A stretch of 64,000 nucleotides of DNA, taken from positions 62,001-126,000 of the forward strand of contig JACCIC010000356.1 of the NCBI GenBank assembly GCA_018907035.1, given 5' to 3'. Numbering within the stretch: position 1 is the stretch's first letter; every line of letters begins with the position of its first letter. The translations under genes and the position numbers were made by a program. Below are positions 33,915-45,043 of this stretch, piece by piece. Source of the DNA: Sycobia sp. Sy_11 (Eukaryota > Arthropoda > Insecta > Hymenoptera > Epichrysomallidae). The notes below the pieces were generated by a model. That model was not told the origin of the DNA. It did not search any database and saw only the letters and a program-made list of their open reading frames with translations.

Positions 33915-33961
33915 GTTTTATGTCTGTTTAAAAACTCCACGGTAATCGGGCACTTATAGCT

Positions 33962-34865
33962 TTATGCTGGATGGTTAATCTCCTTTTTTCCTTCACATTT
34001 ACAGAGTAAACAACAGGGCCCGTTTACACACAGCTTGGATAGATGGTCTTTTCCACCGCAGTGCCTGCAAAGTTTAGTTCTGTCAGGGCCCGAGCACACG
34101 GACGCTAAATGGCCAATCTGCCAACACCTGAAGCAGCGCTTTATTTCTGTTTTTTTTCGAACTCTGCAGCTGACCCATCCGATTCGAACATGCCCTACAC
34201 GTAGTAGTTCAGCTGCGTGGCTATATGGTACAGACACCACCGCCGTCTGAGTACCCCCATAAGCTTGCCGCAAGGAACGAGCAATTAGTAGGTTAGTCTC
34301 CTTTAGCTCGAGGTGTGTTCTCAGAGCCTCTAATACTTCATCCTTTGAAGTGACCTCATCTATATCTTTAATCTCCAATGTAATGAGATTACTCAGGACC
34401 GAAGTGGATGCGCTATGGCTAACCTTAGATTCAACAATGCGTGCCAACTCATGTGCATCTTTGGCTGTCCGTTCCAACTGAAGTACAAGGGCACCGCTTG
34501 CATTTCTACGTATCCTGTTAACCTCATTCTTGACATGAAATAACTCCGGGTCATTCTTTATTTGTCGCAGTACCTCCGCGTATGTAACTCCTTCATTGGC
34601 CTTAATCAAAATGGAGTTAGGCCTATTTCGTCCATTAAGCCTGCGTGTACTAGATAATTCTTTATCTTTGCCTTTGGGCTTCTTACGCTTGATGGTCTGC
34701 CATTGATTTTCTTTGGCTTCAGACTTGCCTATAGGTACTCCGACCGACTCTAGTGGTCTCCTTGAGCCCAATGGTGGTTCTTTCGTCCTTTTGCCACCTA
34801 TGGTTTTAGGAGTGGAAACCATCGCTTCTGCTGCGCTTCGTTTGGTGTCAGAGCGTAGACACACT

Positions 34866-34867
<2 letters not shown>
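33962..34867 (-). CDS. ORF1 (gag-like) of element B, N-terminus lost
   Basis: RNA-binding ORF1 protein; the true part begins at about 34866 (CLRSDTKRSAAEAM) and ends at 33962. Three zinc-knuckle-like segments lie at its C-terminus: CFRCWQIGHLASVC, CRHCGGKDHLSKLC and CCLLCKCEGKK. Compared with element A, about 150 N-terminal codons are gone; the frame reads on upstream through the (GT)n tract as a Thr-His repeat, which is an artefact and not part of the protein. A short basic stretch (RKKPKGKDKE) may be a nuclear-targeting or RNA-binding region. Confidence 0.85.

Positions 34868-34961
<94 letters not shown>
34868..34961. repeat. (GT)n microsatellite, target of element B
   Basis: About 94 bases of pure GT. 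The paralogous point in E2 (58424-58434) has only GTGTGTGTAG, so the tract expanded after the copies separated or with the insertion. Confidence 0.93.
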
Positions 34962-34963
<2 letters not shown>

Positions 34964-35188
34964 ATACATATATGCGCATTTCAATCAAACGCTGGATGTC
35001 GAGCTGATGCTTCTTTATTGCTGCTCGTCTCCTAGTATCCCGCTCCGCTTTTTTCTACACTTAAGTATACTATATATATGCATAAATTAATCAATTTTTC
35101 CATCGGCCTTACACTCCAATCTAAATTAAAATTAATACTTAATAATATCAATACATATCCATATCAAAATTAATACACATATCTATGC

Positions 35189-35228
<40 letters not shown>

Positions 35229-35529
35229 GTGCATGTATGTGTGTGTGTAATTTATATATATATATATACACATATATTATAAACTTCTTGTGACAAATGA
35301 TCAGCTACTCCGCTATTTATTTCATAAGAATATTATAAAATATAAATTTTGTATGGATCATTTATAATTTACATATTTAACTTGGGCTACTACGCCCCTT
35401 ATTAATACTGAAAAAATCGATAAAACAGAACAGGCTTTTTCGTACATTCGAGTTCCGTAAACTTCCACAGCATATGAAAAATCAGGCGCTTCAATCGATT
35501 TTAACTTCCGTCAGAGGTATGGAGCACTC
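34962..35529. other. Right end of E1
   Basis: Matches 58441-59004 of E2, including a (CT)n run (35192-35224), TCAATCAAACGCTGGATGTC near 34979, and the terminal GGTATGGAGCACTC. Has a short Penelope-like end fragment (ATCGGCCTTACACTCCAAT near 35102). No coding frame. Confidence 0.7.
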
Positions 35530-35930
35530 TTAAAAGCATGCTACTGAACGATCAACCGATCAACGATCAATCAATCAGAATTTTGGGTCACAATTGACCG
35601 CAAAGCGGCGACACCCTGTGAGGTTGCTCGTTCAAATATATCTATTTGAAGAAAAGAGAGTGGGGGTATGCAATGAGCGAGAGGATAGGAGAAAGTTAAA
35701 TATCTGCTCTCCTACTTTTGCTTCTTTTCTTCCCCTTACTCGCTTTGGCTTTTGCTTTCTCTCTCTGTGGTACGCAGAACTATCGAGGTATTTTTAGGAC
35801 AGTGACGTCTGCCGGACAAATCTGAACTACCATCTCCGACTAATTTTTGATAAGCTTTTTCCATGTAAAGCGAACAGAGTTTCTACTCCTTCTCTCTACC
35901 CTCCATATTCTATAGATATTACATATTCAT
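35530..35930. repeat. W sequence right of E1
   Basis: The first 30 bases continue the interrupted W2 unit. From 35640 to 35930 a further W copy lies in reverse orientation, including the complement of the GATAGTTCTGCGT block (35775-35790) and a purine/pyrimidine-rich stretch. Confidence 0.55.
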
Positions 35931-36498
35931 TGTTCGCGGCAATAGTCATTCCGATTTATGGTTGTGAATTTATGATTAGAAAATGTGATTAGAAAAATTA
36001 TCAATTACAAAGACGATACGACTAGCGTAATTTTTGTAATATGTGCTTTGCTGATCATTTAGAAAAAAATAACTGAATGTTTTAAATTATATATATCTAC
36101 ATAAATACGTATTTCGAAAATTAATTAATATAAAAATAAATATAAATAGTCTTGTTACTTTCTGTTCAATAGAGTTTTTTTTAATTTAAAAACTTGTAGC
36201 ATAGATTCTAAGAGTCAATTTAATAATTCATATAAGTTTTTTCCTTGTGACCGTAAGTTTCAACGTCAGTGTATAATCTATATAGATTGTCGAATTCAAG
36301 ATTGCAAGCTTTTTTCAATTAAAGTAAAATTCCAAACGTTGATCCGTGACGCATATATAAATAAGTAATAATATATAAGTTATAACTGTAAGATATTCAA
36401 TCCTGTGAATTTGATTCAAAAATACAACAATTTTGTTGACGAGTACCAACTATTTTTATTGTAGATTTTTTAATTTTTCTAATAATTTGTAAATAAAT
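35931..36498. other. Upstream region of the adenylate kinase gene
   Basis: AT-rich, no frame. Presumably holds promoter and 5' untranslated sequence, but I see no distinctive core-promoter motif I would defend. Confidence 0.5.
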
Positions 36499-37505
<1,007 letters not shown>

Positions 37506-38350
37506 TCTTTGAAATTTTTTATCTGAAGAGTGTATGTTTTCCACATAAAAATCTATAATTATTCATAATTTCAGAACAATTAACTTTCTGCCTCTCTGAA
37601 AGCCAAGTTGCTTATTTTAGAAATAAATTTTATAATTTATGTAAATATTAAATGATTTTCAAAATTTTATTAAAATGTGTAATTTCATTCTTAGAAGACA
37701 AGAAATGCCACTATATAGTATATTAAGTATATTATACTGACATTATCAATTGTATATAATAAGATTCAATAATTTCTAGTAATTATTTTCATATTTCTAG
37801 AGAAGAGACGAATTAATTTTTGATTTTTGTTAATAAAGTAAGTTGAACTGTTCTATCTTATTGTTTAGAGTAGCGCCTGATTCATTTATACAAGCATGAT
37901 ATTGTTTTTATGTATTATTGCTTAAAATTTATTTATCTTATATAAGGCTATAAGTTATACTTTATGTAAATTTTCGGATAAACAGATAGTATTTATTCAA
38001 CTTGCATTTGTATTAGATCAAGTTGAGAGTTTGATAATTTATAATGGTGAAGGCTGTAATACTATTGCTAAAATGCCTAAAAGAATTTAACAATGATATT
38101 AACCTGAATTAGATGTTACAGGTTATTGTACAGAACTGTTTTATCTAAAATATAATTTATATAAATACTACTAGATATGATATTTTGTTAGCACATTTGT
38201 TTCTGGGGTCGTGCTATATTTGTGGGAGATATGCACTAAATTTATAATAAAAGAAATAAAAATTATATATTATATAATAAACTTTTAAAATATTGTTTAT
38301 GTCTGTTTATTATAGAAAAACAAACCGTATAAAGCTTGATTTAAAATTGG

Positions 38351-38353
<3 letters not shown>
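37506..38353. other. Downstream region of adenylate kinase gene
   Basis: AT-rich. An AATAAA at 37621-37626, about 115 bases past the stop, is a candidate polyadenylation signal; a second lies near 38248. No further gene. Confidence 0.5.

Positions 38354-38417
<64 letters not shown>
38354..38417. repeat. (TA)n tract
   Basis: About 64 bases of pure TA, one of the longest in the window and outside any recognised element. Confidence 0.92.
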
Positions 38418-38421
<4 letters not shown>

Positions 38422-38553
38422 GGACACTGGCATTGAATAGTAATTATACTCTTAAAAAAACAGTCATATACCTACCTACACATGAAATTATCAGACATTG
38501 TTTTAAAAAACCAAAACGAATATATACAGATTTATAGATGAATAATAGTGCAT

Positions 38554-38637
38554 TGTGACACAAGGGAGCAAAATCTCGCTTCGCTCGGGCGGCAAACATA
38601 CCCTCGTCGGAAAACGCTTTTGCTCCCGTGTGTCACA
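38554..38637. repeat. Inverted repeat with GC-rich centre
   Basis: TGTGACACAAGGGAGCAAAA at 38554-38573 is matched, with one mismatch, by its complement at 38618-38637, around a 44-base GC-rich loop. It could fold as a long hairpin. No flanking duplication, so not called a transposon. Confidence 0.75.
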
Positions 38638-38984
38638 TACTATTTTCACATACGAGGGTGCTTTTTTTTCTCAAAGAAATACACAAAAAATTGAACGGCA
38701 AACTCACAGAATTAAAGAATGTCTACCTCCCCTCCACCATGTGGTAGCCATGCTTAGATAGAGCAAGCAGGTATAAAATCTAAAGGTCCAAATATAGATA
38801 GATACTCGCTCTGAAATAAGTTGCCCTAACATAAAATGTAATTCGTTGGGTTTAAAAAAAATATAATATTATCGGTTTTCTCTTAAGGTTATATCTGCAA
38901 TTTACTTGAATGGAATAAAATTAAATTAAATAATTTCCTCTTATTTCGAAATTAATATAGTGTGTTAAGAAAAGATGTAGAATT

Positions 38985-39052
38985 GGGTGGTGGTGGTGCA
39001 GGGGGTGAAACCCCCGCCGGGGGTTGGGGGGCGGATTCCCCCCCCCCTTTTC
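38985..39052. other. G-run / C-run rich patch
   Basis: In AT-rich DNA: GGGGGTGAAACCCCC (a perfect small hairpin, 39001-39015), then GGGGGTTGGGGGG and a run of ten C. Runs of four or more G suggest G-quadruplex or hairpin capacity. Confidence 0.7.
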
Positions 39053-39279
39053 TCTAAATAAATAAGACTAATCAATTGAAGATTATAAGTTTGTTAATAA
39101 TCTACGCTGAAATTAAAATTTTTAAATATTTAATAGCATAAATAGAATTTTAAATTAAAACTAATTAAAAAAAATATATAGATAATTTTTAATACTTAAA
39201 AAACATAAAAATTTTTATAATAAATTTTAGATAGAATAAAAATCTTGAATACCTAACAAAGTGCAAAAAAAAAGGTCGA

Positions 39280-39560
39280 GCCCGCGGTCGACTGGCGCAT
39301 ACACTCGTATGTCTAAACATTGTAAATGCCAGATGTTACGCAAGCACGGAAAACTGAGAATCCTATCGGACTACACGGTTCCGTCTGGTTCCGTTCATTT
39401 ACTTTTCCTCCCAAGGGAGGAAAAGTAAAATTCTACTTTCTGATTGGTCGGGAATCGGCCATAAACTCTTTTCCTCCCTAGGGAGGAAAAGTAGTATTTT
39501 GCTCCCTCTACACAGCTGCAGAAAATCGTATTTTGCGCCCCAAATGCGAGAAAAATAATT
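39280..39560. promoter_or_regulatory. CpG-containing patch with two palindromes
   Basis: ACTTTTCCTCCC/GGGAGGAAAAGT palindromes at about 39402-39428 and 39467-39492 flank ACTTTCTGATTGGTCGG, which contains a CCAAT-box core (ATTGG). GC content is well above the surroundings, and a TTTTGCTCCC near 39505 repeats part of the inverted repeat at 38554. It might be a promoter or a small repeat; no gene start is visible beside it. Confidence 0.35.
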
Positions 39561-39599
39561 AACAAATCTTGAAATATACAGACACATTGCTTCTATTTT

Positions 39600-40090
39600 A
39601 TATAGATAAGAATGTACAAAACATTAAAGTACAAATACAAAAATAATTCATTACTAGATATAAATCCACTGCAAATAAGTCAATAAATTGGATAAATAAT
39701 GCATTTTTATATTGATGACTCTTGCAATTAAACAAATTGAATGCTAGTTATTTAATTCATTGAGGAAAAAGAAACAAAATCCATTTTCTTTATATCTGTC
39801 TATATAGTTTCCAAATAATTATCTAATAAGTAATGAATCTTTTTAAATGTATTTTTTCTAAATATATATGAACTGATTGTAACAATCATGTACACTGTTA
39901 TATGCTGAATTATATTTTTACAAATAAGATTCCAAGGCAGTAGTCTTGTTTCTAGTTGAGTCGTCAAAAATGTAATAAACTTTTATTTTAAATATTTACA
40001 AGCTGATAAAAATTTAATACTGTATTTAAATTGTAAGAAAATTAAAATACTACACTTTTATATGCTATATCCAGTGTCTGTGGAAAATCA
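39600..40090. other. AT-rich DNA, no gene seen
   Basis: No frame or element recognised. Confidence 0.55.
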
Positions 40091-40099
40091 TAAAAATTA

Positions 40100-40170
40100 A
40101 AAAAATAGTATTATAATGAAAGTCAGATTGTCTTTATTTATAATCACCGTCGTAGAATCTAAAATATGAT
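40100..40170 (-). mobile_element. Penelope-like 3'-end remnant
   Basis: ATAATGAAAGTCAGATTGTC followed by TTTATTTATAATCACCGTCGTAG parallels the element end at 12100-12145 (AATGACAGTCAGACTGTCC ... CACCCCCGTAG). Short and diverged; lies just outside the left end of E2. Confidence 0.55.
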
Positions 40171-40850
40171 CAAAGAAGATTGACACTTATAGAAGAAAAC
40201 TTCTGTACAAATTCACAAATCATTGAATCCAGTCAACGAAGATAGACGTGGATAGAAACGTAAAGCCCATATAAAAAGTGTCACAACCCCGAAGTAAGTT
40301 AAGAGTGCTCCATACCGCGATCCCAGCGCCACGATGAACTATTAAAACGGAAATGAAAATGTGTAAATCGTAGATTTCGTTTTGCGTCCTCATTTGACGT
40401 TTTACAATGTTGAAACAAATTTTATACGAATCTTTGAAAAATTCTACAATTGGGGGTATCCCTTACTGCTTTCATAATATGTTTCAAAGTTACTTTAAAA
40501 AAATAAGAAAATGTTTATCTAACTGTCGTCTGCACTATAGACATCGCCGCTTTGCAGTAACATTAAATAACAACAAATATTATAAATTTTATACGTATAG
40601 TACAGATCAAACTTGGATAGCCCCGGATGTAGAATTGAATAATGAATCGAATGAACTTTGTTTCATCTTTCTATTCATAGAATTGAGGGAGTAAAACGAA
40701 ATATAAGATTTTATTATGGTTATAATGCAAGTTGTCAATTCTGTAAATAAAAAAGTGAGAACTTTAATTTCTGATGTTTTGAATAGGTGGCGCTGAAGAA
40801 AATATTCAATGCCGTACAAATCAAATAAAGAATTATGAAGCCTGGTGCAG

Positions 40851-40887
<37 letters not shown>

Positions 40888-40890
<3 letters not shown>

Positions 40891-41844
40891 AACGGTGCGC
40901 GTGTCCGCCTCGAGCACGAGGACGGCGGGCACGGCCGTTGCAAATCTGTGCCCGGCTGGGCTTAGCCCCGAAGGATTTCGGCGAGGGAGAGGGGCGGTCC
41001 GCGAAGGGCGAAATATCGCGTTGTGGGACGGCGCGTGGAATAGGATGGCTAATAGAGCACACTTGATGATAATGGAAAAGAAAAATAAGACAGATAATTA
41101 AAATTTAAATACGATTTAATGCCGCGGCGCCAAAGATACACACACAATGCAGCGCCTATATACGAGGCGTGCGGGACGCAGGCCGAGGGTCACCGAGGCG
41201 ACGGCGCGCGGGGCGTTCGGGAAGAGAGAGAGAGAGAGAGAGAGAAAAGGAGCTGCCACTTACAGAGAGCCGGAACCCGCAGGTCTCGCAGCGAGTTCTC
41301 GAAGCGCAATAGCGCCTTCCTTTGCCGGGGGCGGCGGTGACGTTGACCTCCGGGATGGGGCGGTTATTCCGCGTAGATGGGGCGGACGACAATTCGTCCG
41401 CTCGAGCTCGTATTCGGCGTGGGTACACTGCACACCCTTGCACCACTGTAGCACCACGAGCGCGTTACCCGGCACTCTCCCCGAGGACGAGGTACGAGGC
41501 GGAGGGGAACCTTGGAACACAAGGTAGGTTTCCACACACGATTCGTCGCGGCACGGCGTTAGCAACCGGAAAAAAGGGACACGGACGACGTGTGTAGAAG
41601 GCCGGTACGCGTTGTTTTCTCTTCGCGGCTCTCTTTCTTTCTGCCTAATTCGCGCGCGTGGCTGTCTCTCCTCACTCCCCGCTCTCTCTCTCACTTACCT
41701 CTCCGCCGGTGGTTGTGCGTCGGCCTGCAACAGATAAACATTTCTACATATAAATATACAGATAAATATGTACATGCTACGGCTAGAGAGAGAGCAACGG
41801 GACGGGGAAGGCAGGCGCACGCAGTGCTTGCGTTCCTCGTCACA
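40888..41844 (-). repeat. 3' LTR of the gypsy element
   Basis: On the + strand it begins TGTAACGGTGCG and ends CCTCGTCACA. GC-rich, with a (GA)n run at 41225-41245 two bases longer than in the other LTR and scattered single-base differences. Several overlapping long frames here (41119-41895) are due to GC content and appear identically in the other LTR. Confidence 0.95.
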
Positions 41845-41860
41845 CGCCCCCGCTCCAGAC
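41845..41860 (-). promoter_or_regulatory. Polypurine tract
   Basis: On the minus strand GGAGCGGGGGCG directly precedes the 3' LTR, the place of the plus-strand primer. Confidence 0.6.
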
Positions 41861-42076
41861 GCTGGTAGCCGAAGCGTGACAGCTCGACCCAACATCTCTC
41901 TCTCTCGGATCGACCATCGTGTTAGGATGAGGAACGGGGTGGCTGCGGTCTACCGCTGAGGATCACTGGGATGAGGAAGGACGGGTAAAGAACTCTCTTC
42001 CCTAGACGCAGTTGTTTTTGGAGGTAACAATCGCCGGTGTTCCTCCGTCAATAACGGCGCCAGTCAATAATCGAAG

Positions 42077-43456
42077 TTAGTCGGCCCGTTGACGGGCGCG
42101 GGCTTGGGCTCGAGTGCGGCGGGGTGATTGGTCCCGCGGCGGGGTTGAGCGTCCGCTCTTCCTGGGGCGACCTACTTTTCGCCTCACCAGGTGCACGTCG
42201 TTATGGCAGGCGGCTCCGCTGTTATCGGGCTCCGCAGGGGCTCGCGCTTGGGTTCTTCGACGGGTTACGATTCGCGTCCTACGCGGCCTCCCTAATCTAC
42301 GCGGTGCGATATCGGTCTTAGATCGCGTGGCATTGCCCGCGGGGGTATCGCTTCGCACGCTTGTATCGGAATTACAATGAGGCGCGTCGTCGGGGCGCCG
42401 TACGCTCACCAGTGGTGTTACAATGCGGGTTCGCTCGCTCGCCTCGACATTACAATTTGACGCATTGCGGTCACGCTCTTCGCCCGAAGACTCTTCCGTG
42501 TCGGAACTGCTATCATCTTCGGGGTCGTGATCTCGATGGTAGGGCTTCAGGTCGGCGACGTGATGCTTACCAGCATCTCTTCCCGTAGAGTCGACCAGTC
42601 GATAAACATTCGTGCCGAGTTTCTCCGTGATGGTAAAGGGCCCGTCGAATTTTGGGGCCAGTTTGGCGCTGACGCCCTGTATGCCTGACGAGAGGATGCG
42701 ATTACGCCGCCATACGCGATCGCCAATCGCGTAATGCACGTCGCGACGTCTCGCATTATAATAGCGAGCTTGCTTTGCCTGCGCTTTCTGCGAGTTTTCC
42801 GCTGCCTTTAGATGGAGATCAGATAATTTCTCCATGCGCTCTTTCCAATGTTCTATAGCAGCCTCTTCTTGCGCAATCTGTGCGCGCTGCTCCTCCTGGC
42901 GACGATGTGTGCCAGGGGCTGAGGGGTGACGACCCGTGTTAAGGAAGGCCGGACTTACGCCAATGGAGTCTTGTACGGATGTATTGTACGCGAACATCAG
43001 CTCGGCGATGTGCGCATCCCGAGTACTGTGAGACTCCTCAATGAAGGCGATTATCGCGGTCTTCAGAGTCCTATTGACCCTCTCTACCGGATTGGCTTGA
43101 GCGTGATAAGGGGGTATCGTGGAATGCTCCACCCCACGCTCCACAAGGAATTTCTCAATGATTTTATTACGAAATTCGGTGCCATTGTCCGATAGGAATA
43201 CTTCGGGCGTACCAAAGCGTAAAAATACACGATCTTTCAACTCGCGGCGAATTGTTTGCGCATTCGCCTTTCTGATGGGAATACATTCTACCCAGCGAGT
43301 GAATAGATCCATGAAGACGAGCAAATACTCGTATCCCCGGGTAGATCGCGGAAATGGACCCATCACATCTCCAGCTACTATTTCCCAAGGGTACCTGTAC
43401 CCACCATCGTGAATACCGATCGGGGTCGACACTTGTGGCTGAGTCAGCGGAGTCAC
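42077..43456 (-). CDS. Gypsy integrase
   Basis: 459-codon frame whose first 150 residues are the integrase catalytic core: Asp30 in AGDVMGPF, Asp90 in LSDNGTEF, Glu125 in NPVERVNR, the DD35E triad. A GPY/F-like module follows (AKLAPKFDGPFTITEKL, HVADLKPY), then a charged, probably disordered tail rich in Arg and Ser. The N-terminal HHCC zinc domain is absent: the frame enters only a few residues before the core, from a GTG codon, after an in-frame stop about 20 bases upstream. So the protein is an N-truncated integrase created by the deletion of upstream pol. Confidence 0.9.
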   Translation of the reverse strand: MTPLTQPQVSTPIGIHDGGYRYPWEIVAGDVMGPFPRSTRGYEYLLVFMDLFTRWVECIPIRKANAQTIRRELKDRVFLRFGTPEVFLSDNGTEFRNKIIEKFLVERGVEHSTIPPYHAQANPVERVNRTLKTAIIAFIEESHSTRDAHIAELMFAYNTSVQDSIGVSPAFLNTGRHPSAPGTHRRQEEQRAQIAQEEAAIEHWKERMEKLSDLHLKAAENSQKAQAKQARYYNARRRDVHYAIGDRVWRRNRILSSGIQGVSAKLAPKFDGPFTITEKLGTNVYRLVDSTGRDAGKHHVADLKPYHRDHDPEDDSSSDTEESSGEERDRNASNCNVEASERTRIVTPLVSVRRPDDAPHCNSDTSVRSDTPAGNATRSKTDIAPRRLGRPRRTRIVTRRRTQARAPAEPDNSGAACHNDVHLVRRKVGRPRKSGRSTPPRDQSPRRTRAQARARQRAD

Positions 43457-43573
43457 GGTCGTGATGCTCCTCCTTTACAGACAGGAGGGGGCAATCATCA
43501 TTACCCTGTGTCCTCGCAGCTGCATGCTGATCTTCAGAGGTCTCACGGAGCGTAGGGGCGAGTTGGACCTCAA

Positions 43574-45043
43574 TTACTCGCCCTTTTTCGCATTTCCCGA
43601 ACACTCGGGACAGCTGCGCAAGGTGTGGCCAGGCCAACTACAGCCCCAGCACAAGAACCGCGGATCAGGACCTGCTGTGCGACCTTTGTTCTTGTCACTG
43701 AGGGGCTCGTGCACCAGCTTTCCTTTGAAGGAGGGCTTCCTCTCCGACTTAGGTGAGGTCGACGCTCTGGTTTTTCCTGTACGCGGCGACCTCGGGCGTG
43801 AATCGCGACCGCTCCTCTTCGGGATAAGGGCTGCGACGCCTGGCGCCTCTAAATCAGGTGAGGTGGCTCTAAAGCCAGCCTCTTGTAAAACTTCTCGCAC
43901 CAGAGCTTTGAAGTTGGGCGGCTTCACGTCCACGGCCGCGATTCTTGGTTTCGGGCGCGTTCGGGACGTGTCTGCCGCATGGAAGGCCACTTCGGGCATT
44001 ATGCAGTCCTCAGGTGGTGGCGGTGGCTTATAATTTCGCTCCGCATCGAGGACGCATTCGGCCTCTCGAGCAAGCTCGATTAGCCGATTGACGCTCGTAA
44101 TCTTCTCCCGCGGAACTAACTTCTGTATCTCCGGGAGTAGATTACGGTAGATCAGGGCGAGTTGTTTGTCGTCCGACCATGGTTCTTCGAACCGATTGAG
44201 AATCGTTAACAAACAAAACACGTAGTCACGTGTTGGCTCGCGCTTCGCCTGCGTACGCCGCTGCGCTTCGCTGATTAGCTCAGCTTGGAAGCGTCGATCG
44301 ACGCCGTAGCATCTCCGGGCTGCGTGGCAGAACTCTTGCCACGTGGTCCAGTCTTTCCGGGATAGACGGTACCAATGCAGGGCGACACCGTCGAGGAGCT
44401 CCGTCATGGCATTGAGTATGTCCTCGTTCGTGAGCGGTGTCAACCTGCGACATTCCGCGATCCTTTGCAGAAATTCTTCTACACTTTTCCCCTTGGCACC
44501 ATTGAATCTAATTTTCCATTGGCGCACGGTCTTACCAATATCCGTGCGCTGGGCCAAGGTGCTTGACAGCGTTGATCGCGTTGTATTCGCGGGCGAGCTC
44601 ATCACATCTCGATCCATGTGATGTCCCCCCCTTCCAGGCCCTTGGTACCGAGGGTGGCAAGGAGCCGAAAACGTAGGCTCGCCGGTCGACCCTACAAACC
44701 TATTATTGTTGAGGTTTTTGTCCCTTTCCACGTATTGCAGATCGTACGTGTCTTGGAAAGTGACACGGTCGCGTCGCGCCGATTTCTGCAGCTGCTGCTG
44801 GATGCTGGCTAGCGTAGCGTGCATCTCACTTTGCCTCTGCTGCAAATCTTGGACAGTGCAGTTTTGGTGTTGCATCCAAGTTTGCAGCATATTTTGCAGG
44901 CCATGTAATCCCTGACGAAGGTTTACATTGTTTTCGAGGTCAGTCGGTTGAGGCTCGACTGTTGTATTTGTCGCCTGAGATGCGACTCGTGGTGGCTGCC
45001 TGAATCGGCGATTCGTTGGCAGTGCTCCATGCGAGCGGTTCAT
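43574..45043 (-). CDS. Gypsy gag polyprotein
   Basis: 489 aa. N-terminal Gln-rich region with a likely coiled coil (about 40-90), a retrotransposon-gag domain at about 185-310 (VRQWKIRFNGAKGKSVEEF ... 'LPEIQKLVP'), a Pro-rich linker (PPPPPED near 345), and a single CCHC knuckle CWGCSWPGHTLRSC near residue 468. It packages the element RNA. Its first 104 bases overlap the end of the preceding 180-codon frame in another register, so the two may be joined by frameshifting or the true start may lie in the upstream frame. Confidence 0.9.
   Translation of the reverse strand: MNRSHGALPTNRRFRQPPRVASQATNTTVEPQPTDLENNVNLRQGLHGLQNMLQTWMQHQNCTVQDLQQRQSEMHATLASIQQQLQKSARRDRVTFQDTYDLQYVERDKNLNNNRFVGSTGEPTFSAPCHPRYQGPGRGGHHMDRDVMSSPANTTRSTLSSTLAQRTDIGKTVRQWKIRFNGAKGKSVEEFLQRIAECRRLTPLTNEDILNAMTELLDGVALHWYRLSRKDWTTWQEFCHAARRCYGVDRRFQAELISEAQRRTQAKREPTRDYVFCLLTILNRFEEPWSDDKQLALIYRNLLPEIQKLVPREKITSVNRLIELAREAECVLDAERNYKPPPPPEDCIMPEVAFHAADTSRTRPKPRIAAVDVKPPNFKALVREVLQEAGFRATSPDLEAPGVAALIPKRSGRDSRPRSPRTGKTRASTSPKSERKPSFKGKLVHEPLSDKNKGRTAGPDPRFLCWGCSWPGHTLRSCPECSGNAKKGE

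Larger units (their letters stand above)
30699..34866 (-). mobile_element. R1-clade non-LTR element B, ORF2 intact
   Basis: Runs leftwards from the (GT)n tract to a poly(A) tail seen as T at 30699-30726, with a 3' untranslated part of 185 bases. ORF2 is unbroken. At the 5' end only the first few bases (CCAGTGTG on the minus strand, 34860-34867) of the element are kept; the leader and about 150 codons of ORF1 are missing. R1-clade families that insert specifically in AC-type microsatellites are known (Waldo/Mino type), and here both A and B are preceded by ACACC on the minus strand, which fits such a preference. Confidence 0.9.
21131..35529. mobile_element. Large TTAA-flanked TIR transposon E, copy 1 (with nested insertions)
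   Basis: Begins GAGTGTTCCATACC and ends GGTATGGAGCACTC, a 14-bp inverted repeat with one mismatch, bounded by TTAA on both sides. Copy 2 (40303-59004) has the same ends and TTAA flanks but different outside sequence, which fixes the boundaries. Stripped of nested elements this copy is about 5.6-6.8 kb. TTAA duplication is the hallmark of the piggyBac superfamily; no transposase is seen, so it would be non-autonomous, or of a group I do not know. Left part (21131-24690) matches 40303-40887 and 49341-53930; right part (26076-28400 and 34962-35529) matches 55595-58030 and 58436-59004. Confidence 0.85.

Noticed and set aside
34868..34984. Thr-His and Cys-Val repeat proteins
   Set aside because: Read-through of the (GT)n microsatellite; only the part left of 34867 belongs to ORF1.
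34974..35040. Second hammerhead around TCGAGCTGATG near both E right ends
   Set aside because: Only a CTGATG is present; no GAAA box or closing stem.
40407..40691. 95-codon frame at the left of E2
   Set aside because: E1 has in-frame stops at the same place; conservation is at DNA level only.
41119..41959. Several overlapping 60-145-codon frames on both strands (repeated at 48547-49444)
   Set aside because: They lie in the GC-rich gypsy LTR, appear in both LTRs and in nearly all frames, and lack any domain.
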